Shown piece after piece: positions 25,501 to 39,500 of a stretch of 64,000 bases of DNA (positions within the stretch are counted from its first letter, which is position 1; the number at the start of each line of letters is the position of its first letter). Location: NCBI RefSeq assembly GCF_000499845.2, contig NC_023758.2:4604170-4668169 (forward strand). The letters run 5' to 3'. The notes beneath the pieces are model-generated. The model ran no database searches, had not been told where the DNA came from, and worked only from the letters and a program-made list of their open reading frames with translations. Source of the DNA: Phaseolus vulgaris. Lineage: Eukaryota > Streptophyta > Magnoliopsida > Fabales > Fabaceae. The position numbers were made by a program, and so were the translations under genes.

Positions 25501-27576
25501 CTTTTGTTTCAATTGCCTGTTTTCTCTTCATGGAAGCTTGAAGAACCCCTGTGAATTTTGTTACCATCCAGTCAACTGTGGTTTAGCTTACACTTGGATT
25601 TAGTATGTCCAATTATCAACCAAGTGTAATGCGTGTTCTTGAAATGGCCAATGATGGGGATTAGTATTATCAACCTTATGTTGCAAATTTATAAATAGTT
25701 AATTTGTGTAAAAATGTAGAAAAATCCAGAGTTGGTTTACTGTAATAAATTTATCCCTTTTTTTAGATACTTGGACTATTATGAAATTTGAGACAGATAG
25801 TAGTTATTAATCCTTTTCCACTATTTTGTTATAGAATTGGATAATATTTAGATGAAGTGGAATAGAAAAATAAATCATGATTTTATTGATTGTCTTATGT
25901 TTTCAAGATCTAAATCAGAGATATCACAGGTCCGAGACAGAAGAAAACCAGGAAGTATACAAAAAGGAACTTTGCACTCAAGAAATTTGAGAGTCCTTGC
26001 TCTCCTCAAGTTTTCTCTACAATTTTTCAATTAATACTCTCTTAACCACTGGACTCCCATCACATAGTCTTCAAAATCTACTCAACTACCTGACAGCTTA
26101 ACCAATCATTTCTGCATGCTTTCTACTGACTGTCAAAAACATTAACTACCCTGGTTCCTGCATGCTTTCTATTCCTTATAGTAAGAAAACTCTTAATTGG
26201 GGGTTGCTATCAATTCATGTATCACTAATTATGGTTGTGCAGGAACACTGGTGAGTTCATGATGTCAAGATACCGTGAAGTTGCCGAAATCGTTCTCAGA
26301 TACCTTGAGCACAGGGATCGGCTTGTTCGCCTGAGCATAACTTCATTGTTGCCTCGCATTGCACATTTTCTACGGGATCGTTTTGTCACTAACTACTTAA
26401 CTGTATGTGAATGTTGCTCTGTTACTTTATTATGCTTTTCTAATCTGGTATGACTTTGAGAATGAAATTTATTTGTTTGAGTGCCTAAGGAGATGAAATT
26501 CCTTGCAGATATGCATGGATCACATTCTTTCTGTCTTGAAAGCACCACAAGACCGTGATAGTGGGTTCATTGCTCTTGGAGAGATGGCTGGGGCACTGGA
26601 TGGGGAACTCATTCATTATTTGCCGACAATAACAACTCACTTACGTGAGGCGGTATTTTTCTGTAACTGTTATTGGATGCTAATTTTGGGCCATAATTTT
26701 CTTATTGTGCATTGCATTTCTTATTTGGAAAGTGCTTGGTTAGTTTGTCTTATTAAGGATCTGAATTGACAGTTTGGTCATCTTGTTAATGTAGATTGCT
26801 CCACGTAGGATGAAACCTTCGCTTGAGGCCTTGGCTTGTGTTGGAAGCATTGCTAAAGCAATGGGCTCAGTGATGGAACCTCATGTACGAGGACTTCTGG
26901 ATATAATGTTTTCTACTGGTCTTTCTACGGTACTTGTGGAAGCCCTTGAGCAAATAAGTACCAGGTACAGTGTTGTCTTGGAGCAAAGTCTATAACCTTT
27001 CTAGTGATTGATTTTGAAAGGCATCTTTGTATTTGTGTTATTTTTTATTCAGCATTCCGTCTTTGCTACCTACCATTCAAGACCGGTTACTAGACAGCAT
27101 ATCTATGGTTCTTTCTAAATCCCATTATCATCTGGGGAGGTCTTCTCAAAGTGTGGGTAGAGGGACAATAGTAAATGCACCTCAGCAAGTCTCAGAGCTT
27201 AATGGCTCTGCTCTTATACAACTTGCTTTGCAGACTCTTGCTCGTTTTAACTTTAAGGTTTTGTATACTTATTTTCTTTATTGACATTCATATTTAATAA
27301 AAATCTTTTTTTTCTTTTTCGTATTTATAAATTGTTGGGGAATTGCTAGAGGTTTAATTTCATTTTATTCTGTTGACATAGGGCCACGAACTTCTTGAGT
27401 TTGCTAGAGAATCAGTTGTTGTCTATTTGGATGATGAGGATGGAGCTACACGAAAAGATGCAGCTCTATGTTGTTGCAGATTAATTGCTAGTTCTTTCTC
27501 TGGTATGGTGTGCACACATTTTGGTTCTAGCAGGTTGACTCGTTCAGGGGGGAAGCGCCGGCGCCTTGTTGAGGAG
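22565..27576 (+). other. TOR: TOR exons 1-10 (N-terminal HEAT repeats)
   Basis: Exons: 22565-22678, 22800-23138, 23224-23298, 23530-23702, 24417-24515, 26243-26402, 26509-26652, 26795-26964, 27053-27257 and 27382-27576. They encode helix-rich HEAT repeats, including [28 protein letters not shown], and the block [19 protein letters not shown] that is strongly conserved in TOR. Intron 5 (24516-26242) is 1.7 kb; I see no gene or named element in it. Confidence 0.92.
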
Positions 27577-30500
27577 GTTTGGTGATTTGACACATTTCAT
27601 GCCTTTTGTTCAGTTTCGTTTTTAAGAAATATTACTACCTGTGTAATTTTTTATTTTCTTGGAGAAGCTTCTTTAATTGGTGTTCTTTGCTTGCTTCTGC
27701 TCAATTGATTTCTAACTTTGATAGGCTTTTGGCTTGTGAAACTTTCAGATTGGGATTTTAATATTTTGTATAGTTTATGATGAAATGTGACCTGTATAAG
27801 CTAGCAGAAGTCAGAAGTTGAGACAGTTTTTCTTCATTACTTTTAAAGGTTTAGCAAGTTTGTGAAAGGAATGACCAAGAAAATGTAGGAAAGTTAAGCA
27901 AAGTAAAATCCAGAGAACAATTCCCAATAACTTGTTTATTTCATATCTGTTGAAACCAATGTTTAGTTATTAGGTCATGTAAGATATGCTGATACAGTTA
28001 GTTCTCTATTAGGATTGGTATCTTTGAAGATATTAATCTTAAAATAATCTGAGGGGTAGATTTTTTCGTTGCGATTTTATAGTACAAAACCAGTACAATT
28101 TGAAGCAACTGGTTCAAAAATTGGATGAAGAGTAGAAGAACTGTTGAACCTTAGCACTAGATTATGGTAGATTACAAAGATGGATGAATACTCTGGACAT
28201 TAGAGTGATCCAGAAATTCTCCCAAGTACCCATTACAAAAATGTGACACCCCTTACTTTGCTTCTATGATGCACGAATATGATATGAGTATTGTATACGG
28301 CACGTATCCAATACGGCGATCTGTCTCATCTTATTAAATATAGGATACAGTGCATTCAGATACGTTTAAAGTTTGTATTTATGCATACATATAATTCACA
28401 AAATAAAATAAATTGTTATTATAAGTTTTTTAAGAAACCGTATCAAAATTGAAAATCATTATTAAATATTATTCTAGTCTAACTTATGAAACTCAAATGT
28501 ATACATACAAATGATAGTTTTATACGAACAAGTGGTGAGAGTGAGGGAGTTGCTTCTATCAACATTTGTTATCACAAAACTTGTTTTTTTATCCCCCAGC
28601 ATAGTCCTCTTTATTTTTTGGGGATGTTCAGATATGTTCCTATATTTCAAATTATTGTAATTGGATACCCAGCATAGTCCCCTTTAAAATTTGTAGTTGG
28701 GTCCTAATCATTCTAGTGTTGTAGCATCATGTTAATTTTCTAATGGTAGGCTGGATTCAGTGACCTAATCAGTTTTTCTTTCAACTATATGGATTTAAAT
28801 GCTTGCCATTTGGTTTAGAGTTTCAGCAACTCCTAATTGGGTTGCTGAATTTAACAATACATAACGGTGTTCTAATGATAGGGACCTTTTTTTTGAAAAC
28901 ATTTAAACTAATGTAACCCAATGGATTCATTTGAACATCCAAAAAATATAGGGACATGCAGATTCATTTAAACAATATTTATTTCAAAATAGTTGCGTTC
29001 CACCAAAGTACTAATTAATTTAGCTTTCTAAGGTGGGTTGTTAAGGAAATCATGGGTTTTTTTAGAATTGGTAATTTTTTCAAAAGTCATATTCTTAATA
29101 AGTTTAATGTTGCTGACTGGGTGTTTTGTATTTTTCTCATGATTTTGTTCTTTTATTAGCATTAAATATTAAGATATGGAATGATTGGATATGAGATATT
29201 TATGTGACAACTATCATGGATGAGATGTTAGAAAATTGGTTAAGATGTAAGAATTTCATTTGAGGCACTGGTGAGGAGAGTAGATTACATGGTTTTTAAC
29301 CCTGTGAAAAGGGTAAAGGGAGAACAAACATTCCTGAAAATATATATTTTCATTGAGTCCAATGACATTGTGTGATCCATTTGACTGGCCTCACCTGGTG
29401 GGATAAGATTATTGTTGTTTTGTTGTTTAGTCCTTTTATTTTTCTTGTGATGACATGATATGCCTATGTTGCTAACTGATTTTTGACTTTTTGAAGCTTG
29501 TGGAGAAGCTTCTCATTTCTGCTGTTGCAGATGCTGATGTTACTGTTCGACACTCTATCTTTACTTCTCTCCAAGGAGATAGAGGTTTTGATGAGTATTT
29601 GGCCCAGGCTGATAACCTGAGTGCAGTATTTGCTGCTTTAAATGATGAGGTATGTAGAACTAGCCTACCTGGTACTGGCATGATGCCATTTGGCCTTCAG
29701 ATTTTGATTTTGTGTTGCTTAATCTTCAGTAGGCTCTATTGACTAATTTGTGTATGGGCAGTTGCGTTGAACTCTTTCTTTTCAAGGTGGTAATTGGATA
29801 TTTTGGGAATTACACTTGTCTGTTCTGTACTTCAGAAAATGATGCATGATGAATATGTTGGCTGGCACACAGCTTTTAGGGGCTCCCTTGTTGTGTTTGA
29901 TATGTACTTTAATCTGTTTGATGCTGAAATTTTGTTTCCTTCATTTTTAAATAATAAGTTTTTGTAATGTGTGCCTATGGGCAGATACACGGTGTGAAAG
30001 AAAATACATACTCTTAAATGGTTTAAATCACTAAAAGAATCAAGCATTGAATGTTTTTTTTTTTTTAATTTTGGTATAGTAAATAACTTCTTTTAGAATA
30101 AGAACTTTCTATTTTTGTTTTCTTATCATGTGCCCACGGGCACACATTAGGACACCCCAGTTTGCAATTTCAACATACTGGTTTAGGCACAGAGTCAATA
30201 TTATGCCTCTTTCCCCCCCTTGTGTAGTTGTCGTTATGATATCTTCATGTGGCATGGTATACTTGAGTAGGATCTTATTTTCCAGTAATTAGTTATTGTA
30301 CTCCATTCTTTTGCAATATGTTGATGTTGAAGCATCTAATTCTACAGGATTTTGATGTTAGAGAGTATGCAATTTCCGTGGCTGGTAGGTTATCAGAGAA
30401 AAATCCAGCTTATGTTCTTCCAGCTCTTCGTCGCCATCTTATACAGTTGTTAACATACTTAGAGCAGAGGTAATGTTCAAGTATTTACTTTTTTAGTAGA

Positions 30501-33500
30501 TAAAGCACATATATGGAAATATTCATTGTTTTGGAGTTCATTGGTTGGAAGGATCAAGAGCTTTTCTATTACATGTCCGTTTTATTCTCTTGGTATGTCA
30601 GCAGTGCAGATAGCAAATGCAAAGAAGAAAGTGCAAAATTAATTGGCTGTTTGATAAGGAATTGCGAACGGCTAATACTTCCATACATTGCTCCAATTCA
30701 TAAGGTTTAGTTTGATATGGTGTTAAAGATACATTCCTGTTTTATTGCATTTGATATCTTAGTGATTTTATGATTATATCAGGCACTCGTGGCCAGACTT
30801 ATTGATGTGAATGCCAATACTGGAACTATTAGTGGAGTCCTTGTAACTGTGGGGGATCTTGCAAGGGTGGTCAGTAAATTTCTCTCCTTTGCCATGCTTG
30901 TCTTTTATATTTGTTGTTAGCTAACTTATTTGGATTTTGGTTTTGTTTAGGGTGGTTTTGCAATGAGGCAATACATTCCTGAACTTATGCCTTTAATCGT
31001 TGAAGCTTTATTAGATGGAGCTGCTGTGGCCAAACGTGAAGTGGCTGTTGCTACACTTGGTCAAGTTGTGCAAAGCACAGGGTATGTGCATATTTGTTTT
31101 TGTTGATATATATAAATAATCACTTGCCTTTTTGTGTATCATTTTGACTTTTTGTATGATTTTTTCAACTAATAATACGTTAAAATTGTTAAAAAAAGGT
31201 AATAACTGTGCAAATTTCTAGATTCAAGATTTCTTAATATTATATATATTATTTTGGTTTGTTTGTGTATTATTTTGAAAGTTGAGTTCATATTATGAAG
31301 AATAAAATAAAGTTTGAGTTAGAGTCTTTCTGTGTTCATGATGCTTATATTTGTTTCTATTTTGACAGGTATGTTATAACTCCATATAATGAGTATCCAC
31401 AATTACTAGGGTTACTCTTAAAATTATTGAATGGTGAGCTAGTGTGGTCAACCAGACGAGAAGTATTGAAGGTGCATAAGAATAAGAATTAAAGTAGATA
31501 ATTCTTTTTGATACATGTTTACATAATTAACTTGTACTTGGGTTTTGCCAGGTTCTTGGCATTATGGGTGCTCTAGATCCTCATTTGCATAAACGAAATC
31601 AAAAAGCCTTGCCAGGACCTCATGGAGATGTTACCCGCCCTGCTAGTGATTCAAGTCAACAGATTCAGTCTATGGACGAATATCCCATGGACCTTTGGCC
31701 TTCTTTTGCTTCTTCGGACGACTACTACTCCACGGTTGGTTATGAACATTCTTGTTAATAATGTTCTGATTTTTCCCACTTGTTTGGGTATTTGTAATTT
31801 CTTTTTTATGATTTCAGGTTGCAATTAATTCTCTCATGCGAATATTGAGGGATCCATCACTTGCTAGTTATCACTTAAAGGTGGTTGGATCTCTTATGTT
31901 CATATTCAAGGTATGCAGCATAAAAGATGCATGTATAGGGCTTTCTTTTTTTTCTTTCTTTCCTCTTGTTTTTTGTGTGGCATTGTTTAAGAAGTATCTA
32001 GGATCCTCCTAAATTGTATTCTCTGGTATACATCTTTTAAGAAGTGGAAAAGAGAAGAAAGGGTAGTGATATTTGTTCTGTTTAGTTTATCTCTCTGCTC
32101 CTGTACTTCATAACAATTCACGTATTTTGGTGAAGTTACTAGGGGTGGTTGTGGTCCTGAAATTTTGAGGAGCCTGAAGCTTGAGCCTTCTTTGATGAAA
32201 ACTTGAACAAATGTTTGATACACTAGTGATATTATTATCTTTCTGAATTCTCATTAGTTAGTAAAAAATTTCATGATATTAATTTTTAATCTAACTGTCT
32301 GATAATGGATGGAGAGCCCATCACCCCATTTCCATTACTGCCTAAGAAGCCATCTTAGATCACAAGCAAGTAGTACTACTATATTCTCTTTTTTATGTCG
32401 ACAATAGACATTTTCACTACACCACAATGCACTTTCATAGCAGTGATTACATGTTCAAGATTTTTTGTGTATCACTTTGGGCCTTTCACTGCTGAATAAT
32501 ATTATGTTTTCTGTTTCATTAGTTGGATATTGTTGAATTAGTTCCATGTACTGATATTCATTGCCAATTTTTTATTTATTTTGTTGAGGTCAGTCGATGG
32601 GACTTGGCTGCGTTCCGTACTTGCCAAAGGTTAGCTCTTAGCCTTCCATTTGTAATGGACCTTACGTTCCTATTCTTTAGTGTTATTTTATATCTGACTT
32701 GATGCCTTAAGTACACTGATTTATTGCATTTGAATTTGTATCCATTTTTTTTTGTTTTATGGCTTTTGCCCCTTCCTTGTAGGTTTTGCCTGATCTTTTT
32801 CATACTGTTCGCACATGTGAAGATAGTTTAAAGGACTTTATAACTTGGAAGCTTGGAACTCTGGTGTCTATTGTGCGCCAGGTAGATTTGACTGTCTTTA
32901 AAATATCCATTTTTTTTTATGATTATTATTCTACTTTGTTTACAAGCTCAAGTATGATATGTGGTTGTGCAGCACATTCGGAAATATTTGCAAGATTTGC
33001 TATCTTTAATATCTGAGTTTTGGTCAGCATTCACTCTTCCAGCACCTGCTCGTCCTGCTCTTGGCTATCCTGTTAGTGTTACTTGTCCCCGGTTTAGTTA
33101 AAATAGCCTAGGGATATGTTTTTGTGGTTTATGATTATTATTTGTTGTTTTCTTTGATGTTGCAGGTTCTTCACCTGGTGGAACAGCTTTGCCTGGCTCT
33201 CAATGATGAATTTAGAACATATCTTCCCGTTATTCTGCCAGGTTGTATTCAGGTCCTTAGTGACGCAGAACGCTGCAATGACTATACTTATGTTCTTGAT
33301 ATCCTTCACACTCTAGAAGTGTTTGGTGGTAAGTAACCTTTCCTGTAGAATATTGAGTGTATTTTTATTCAAGTCAAGGGGCATACTCACAAAATACTCC
33401 TCCAAACACACTCTTTACTATCTGCTAAAATATTGAAAATCTAAAATGTCACTTTATTTGACATTTAAAATTATGAGTGAGATTCATTAAATAAAAAGTG

Positions 33501-36500
33501 GGACCCATAATTTTGTCATTTCCATTAAATCTGAGTCAATTGTAGTGTGCTCAAGAGAGTGTGGTTCTAGTTTTCTTTTTATGCAATTGATTAACCAGAA
33601 GACTCCCTCAACTTATTTTCATCTGCAACTTACCCTTTTTCTGCTTCCGTTTAATGTAATCAACTTCCTAAACTAGTAAGGTATTTTGGTTTCAATTATT
33701 GATAGAATGGTGCGTGAACATTTATTGATCTCAGACACCAGTGCATAGCAGCCATCTCTGTCAATGCTACAGTGGGATGATTACTGTCTTAAATGCTATA
33801 GAATTAACTAAATTATTTATACTGCACATTTAAATACTCAAAACCAAAAGAACCAAAATTAAAGAAAATCATGTTGAGTAATAAGTTATAAATTTACACA
33901 CAATCACGATCAATAAGAACATAGTAATGAAGTAAAAAAGGAAAGATGCTGATGAAATTAATAGTAAAAGAACATAAGATGAAAATTAGCAGAATGTGAA
34001 TCGGGAAACAAAATAATCCTGCAAACTGTGACATCATAGGTCAAAACAAAGGTAGTTGTATTTTTTATGCTCAAGGAAGAGTTTTCAAATACTATTATGT
34101 TTCTGAAGCTAAACATGCATTAATAGTTGGGGAGAAGTGCACTTTTACCCGTCAAACCCTTAAACAGTCCTGTTTAAGGGGTCAAAATGGATTATGAAGT
34201 CTATATCATGATAGTGCTGCGATAGTGTGTGAAAAGCCATAATGGCCACAATTGAAAACTGCTCCACTTTTTGAATCCTGTAGCATGCTTAATAGCTCTT
34301 CCCTGCTCCTTTGTTATAGTGTACTATTGACTACTATGGGTGCATGTGATGTGACTTGCAAATGTTTGAAATAGACTTGAAAATTGTGGGTGACACTACT
34401 ACTAAAAACAGATTTTATACATTTAATTTTGTGAGGTAATATCATATTAAATTACTGTGCATAATGAAAATTGTGACGAGTAATTGTCATGGCCAGGAAT
34501 GGCAAACCTTGAAAATTTTGTTTTTGGTTGTGCAGGTACTTTGGATGAACATATGCATCTGCTTCTTCCTGCTCTAATAAGATTGTTTAAAGTGGATGCC
34601 TCAGTGGACATAAGACGTGCTGCAATCAAAACATTGACAAGCTTGATTCCTCGTGTGCAGGTTAGATTCTGTGCTTGCTTCTATTCACCCTCAATTTTTT
34701 AAAATAGACATTTATACTAGATAATTCAATGTTTTTATTCTCCTTGTTTGGTCTGTGATTGTTCTAGTGTTTTATTTGATCATCAGGTCACTGGTCATAT
34801 ATCCTCTCTTGTCCATCACTTGAAGTTAGTATTGGATGGGTGAGTGTGCAAATTCTGAAATTTCAAAATATATTTGTATGTATCAGGTTGCTGCCCCAAC
34901 CACTCATTCTTTTGATGTAATTGTGAAAGTTAATTTGATTATTTGTTTGTCGAAGTGATAAATGATTATTGACAGGTTTCTTTGAGTTCTAAATTCAGGT
35001 TGCTTGTTGCTGGAGGTTTAGGGTCATTTGAGAATCCCGTATTAGTCATGCAATCTGTCTTAGGGTTGACAGCTTGTTATTGAATGCTAAATGTTGAGAA
35101 TTTTGATATTATTCTCTTGTTTCTTCCTTTGATTTTATTTTTATCACCTGCTTATAATCGTGGTCGATAAAAAGCTGTCATCCCTTGATTCTCTTCTTAT
35201 GTGATTGATACTTTCCATTATAACAACTAGAAGACTATTCTAGTTCTTGAATAATTTGATTTGCTCATTTCTCCTTTTAATTCATTTTATCACCTAATCT
35301 GCTGATCTCTATTTATTGAACTTACATTTTACAGGAAAAATGACGAGCTTCGAAAGGATGCTGTTGATGCACTTTGTTGTTTGGCCCATGCACTTGGCGA
35401 GGATTTCACAATTTTTATTCCATCAATTCACAAACTTCTACAGAAATATCGCCTGCGGGTCTTGAATTTTTCCATCTTTATTTTTTTCGTTTCTTTCTTG
35501 TTGGGTTTGTGTGAGATTAAGCATTTTGTCTCACAAATTTTCTAAATGTAAAATAATATTGCAGCACAAGGAATTTGAGGAAATTGAAGGACGTTTACAG
35601 AGACGGGAGCCACTTATTCTAGGGATCACAGCTTCACAAAGACTGAACAGAAGGCTTCCCGCTGAGGTCATTAGTGATCCTTTAGATGATGTGGAGATTG
35701 ATCCTTATGAAGATGGATCTGATGCTCACAAACTCAGAGGCCACCAGGTACCCTCTTGTGATGTGTTTTAAAGTTTTTTGGACTTTCTAGGAACTATAGC
35801 TATGGTTGGAGATCCCTCATTAATTAGAGACATGACTATATTATAATATATAAGCGGGTGCGAACTTCACTTTACATGCAAATTTTGTAAGATTAAGATA
35901 GACTTAAAGTTCACTTTTAAAAATAATATTAGAGTCTATGCAAATGGGATTTGTTAGGCATATTGTGCCACCTACTATTGGATCACCTATAAATATTTAT
36001 TCCCATTTTCGAGATGTCCAATCCTCGACTTAAGAAGATGTGTTGAAAATCCCATATCAACTAAAGTTATGATCAAATTATAGTGTATAAGTCGCTACAA
36101 ACCTCATTTCATAAGCTAATTTTGTGAGATAGTTAAACTTAACACTTTCTAAGAGCTATTGATTACTAATCATGCTTTAAGTGACTTATGAGATAATGTT
36201 TAAATTCACCAAAGAAAGTTTGAATGCTGAATTGCTAATCCCCTGTTGATTGTATGTTAGGATAGCATGAAGTGATCTGGTGATCATTGAGCGTAATAAT
36301 TTACATATTTATTCAAATTGAAAAAAAATTCAAGAACGGAAATCAGCCACACAAGAATATCTCTTCTACTAGGTTGAGATTTTATTTGTTTAAAAAATTT
36401 GAGATAATTATGTAAGATTTTTTATAAGGAAATATTCATCAAGACGTAGTGTATTTCTAAAGGTAAAACTAGTGGCTTCTGTAAAAAGAAGGTATATATC

Positions 36501-39500
36501 ATAAACTGATGATTTTCAAAGCTTATGTAATATATCTACAATAATTTTAATGTTCACACAAAACACATCTTCAATCCATGGAGATAATTTAGCAGTTTTT
36601 TCAAATGCAAAAAGTCCAATCGCGCGAACTCCCAAACCACCAAAGATTAATGATATGAGTGTTTGTGTTACGTATTGCCATGTTTAGTAAGACATTTACA
36701 TAATCTGCAAAGCGTTTTTCTAAGTCTTTGTTGGAACAAATATTGAGGTGTGTGACATAAAATGAGAGGAAGAGATGGTATATGAAAACCCCAAAGAAGG
36801 TTAGGTGCTTAAAAAAGAACAGTAAACAGAATAAAGAAACAATTAGTTACAATGAAAATTAACTAAGTAGGTGTAACTTGTAAGACAGATAAACAAAGAA
36901 ATAAAAGGAAAACTGAGTGATATAAAGATTGTGGGTAACTATAGAACAAACAAATCGAGTCATATGTTTTGTTCAGATTAACTTTCATTTGGGTCATACT
37001 TATCAGAATTGAAATTGACCAATATTGTCAATAATACTCCTGATGCTGATGAATTAACAATATATGGGTCGGATTTTGCTGAAATCAAATTTGTACCGAG
37101 CCTCAACATTATGACCATAAAGAGTTTAATAATACTTTATCTCAGCTCTCTAGTTTTCATTTTTTATATTGCTGGCTTGAAAACTGTTGAGTGAAAGAAC
37201 ACTTTGTATATTATGAATTGAATGAATATTGATTGCACACCAGTACGTTTACAGAGATCTCTATTTATAGTTAGTTCAGTTACAAGTTACTTGTAACTGT
37301 CTAGCTAAAGCAGTCACCAACTAACAACGGATGCCTAACCAGAGATAACTAACTATAGCTAACTCACTGATATACAAAGTAGGAGTTACACTCACAAAAA
37401 CATTCATGCAGGTGAATGATGGTCGATTACGGACAGCTGGAGAGGCTTCTCAGCGAAGTACAAAGGAAGATTGGGCAGAATGGATGAGGCATTTTAGTAT
37501 TCAACTTCTGAAGGAGTCTCCTTCTCCAGCATTACGAACCTGTGCCAGGCTTGCACAATTGCAGGTTTCATTCACTATTCTTGACATTATTCGTTGTGGC
37601 ATTAGTATTTTCCTATCTGATTTTCATCTGTCTCTGAATTTTACAGCCTTTTGTTGGGCGAGAGTTGTTTGCAGCTGGATTTGTCAGTTGTTGGGCACAG
37701 CTGAATGAGACTAGCCAGAAACAGCTAGTTCGGAATCTGGAGATGGCATTTTCATCTCCAAATATTCCTCCAGAAATTTTGGCAACACTTCTTAATTTGG
37801 TATGGCTTCTCATCTCAGTGTGTTTATACAATCTGTGAATGTGAACTTTTAGATCTCAATTATATATGTTTCCTAAAGATTATTGATTATTAGATTCGTG
37901 TTGTTACAAAATGCCAAAGATGAAAACGGTCTGCAGGTTTATTATAGGAAAAGGAAAGGGTTAAAATTGTAACAGGTTGTTAGTTAGTTCTGTTATCTGC
38001 TTGTAAATGTGTCCTTTTCTTTCTAATATACGGAAGTTTTTTGAATTTTCAGTTTACTGGTCATTTTCCAGTGTAAAAAGGAGAAAGCTCCTTTGGAGGT
38101 ATACTCGATATACCTTGGTGCTAGGGTGATTCATACTTTCTTTCAGAAATAGAGAAGCATATTCAGAGTTTCTTTTCCTTGTCTTGGTGTCAGTTTTTCC
38201 CAATAGGAACTGTTGGAGATCCCACATCGACTAGAGATAAGGACATTTCATTATATATAAGTGGGTGCAAACCTCACCCCATGATCCGGTTTTATGCTAA
38301 TATCAATATTCCGTGAAAAAGGAACCTAACAATTGGTTCAACCTGCCGGATGCAAAAAAGTGGAGAATAGGGTTGGAAATTTGGAGAAGATTATTACATA
38401 ACACACATAAAGAGTCAATGAGAATGGCATGAAACTTGAGGATTTAAAAACAGACAAGAATTGTTGCCGCAGATGAAAAACAGAAAATATCACTTTGTTG
38501 AGGGAGACAATTCAGAGAACAAAATGTTGAGATTAGATGGTGTAACTTGTCTAGGACCACTAGACCATTCTTATAGGATGTGTGAAAAAATGTGTTGGCA
38601 GTAAGCGATAATTATGGAATTATTTTTCTTGATTTCAAAATGAAACAATGCATTGATATTTAAAAGAAAAACGAAATCCTAATAAAAGGAAATAAATCTA
38701 CTGATATAAAGGAAATAAATCTCCAAACATAAAGAGTCTAAATTAGTAGCAAATCTACCAAACAAACCCCTAATCCCAGTCCCTTAACTTTAGGTATTTT
38801 TAACAAACAAATCTATATTTATTGTACAGTAAATGTGCAATATTTACATCCATATTTCAACAAGTTGTTTTGATGATAACAAATATTGAATGTAAATTTG
38901 TACATGCTCTGTATTATGAATCATCTAGTGTTTTGTATAAGCTATAGTTTTTGGTCTAGTGGTAAGCACTAAATCCAACAATTGATATCAAAGCCAAGGT
39001 TAATAATTTGATTCCTATGGATAATTGTTGAGGGGACAATTGTAGCAGGTTGCATCAATTATCCTGAGGCGTAGGCCAGGCAGGCCAAGTCACAAGCGAA
39101 GAGTTTCTATTTTTAGCAGGACAATTTCTACGGGGAGATTGTTGCAAGGTGATCGATTGTTCATTGGTGTAGGCCAAATAGGCCAAGTCACAATTGAATC
39201 AAGTAGAAAAAGTTGGATTGATCGTGACTTGGCCCACTTGGCCCACGCCACTAGAAAATTGATGCCCCCAGCAACACAGAAAAGATAAGTCCATAGAGGA
39301 AGATGGGAAGGATGCAGGGTCTGAATGGGATGGAAGCATGAGACTGTTGTGGGGTCAAGAAAGTTTAATTACTTGGTTTTGAATGATTCTTTACTTTCTT
39401 TCAGTAATAAAGATGCATATTCAAAATTTCTTTTCCTTGTCTGGGTGTTAACTTTTCCTAGTTATCATATTCCAGGAAAAAGGAACCTAACAGTAACTGT

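Larger units (their letters stand above)
38090..39491 (+). mobile_element. Degraded LTR-retrotransposon material in TOR intron 28
   Basis: Two related segments, 38137-38205 plus 38305-38336 and 39386-39491, share CATACTTTCTTTCAG-like, AGCATATTCAGAGTTTCTTT, TCCTTGTCTTGG and ATTCCGTGAAAAAGGAACCT words, and both end GGAACCTAACA. They look like the 3' parts of two LTRs ~1.15 kb apart. The first is split by a TGTTGGAGATCC-type repeat (38211-38300). At 38974-38994 AACAATTGATATCAAAGCC resembles a decayed copia primer-binding site (TGGTATCAGAGC). No coding frame survives. Confidence 0.45.
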
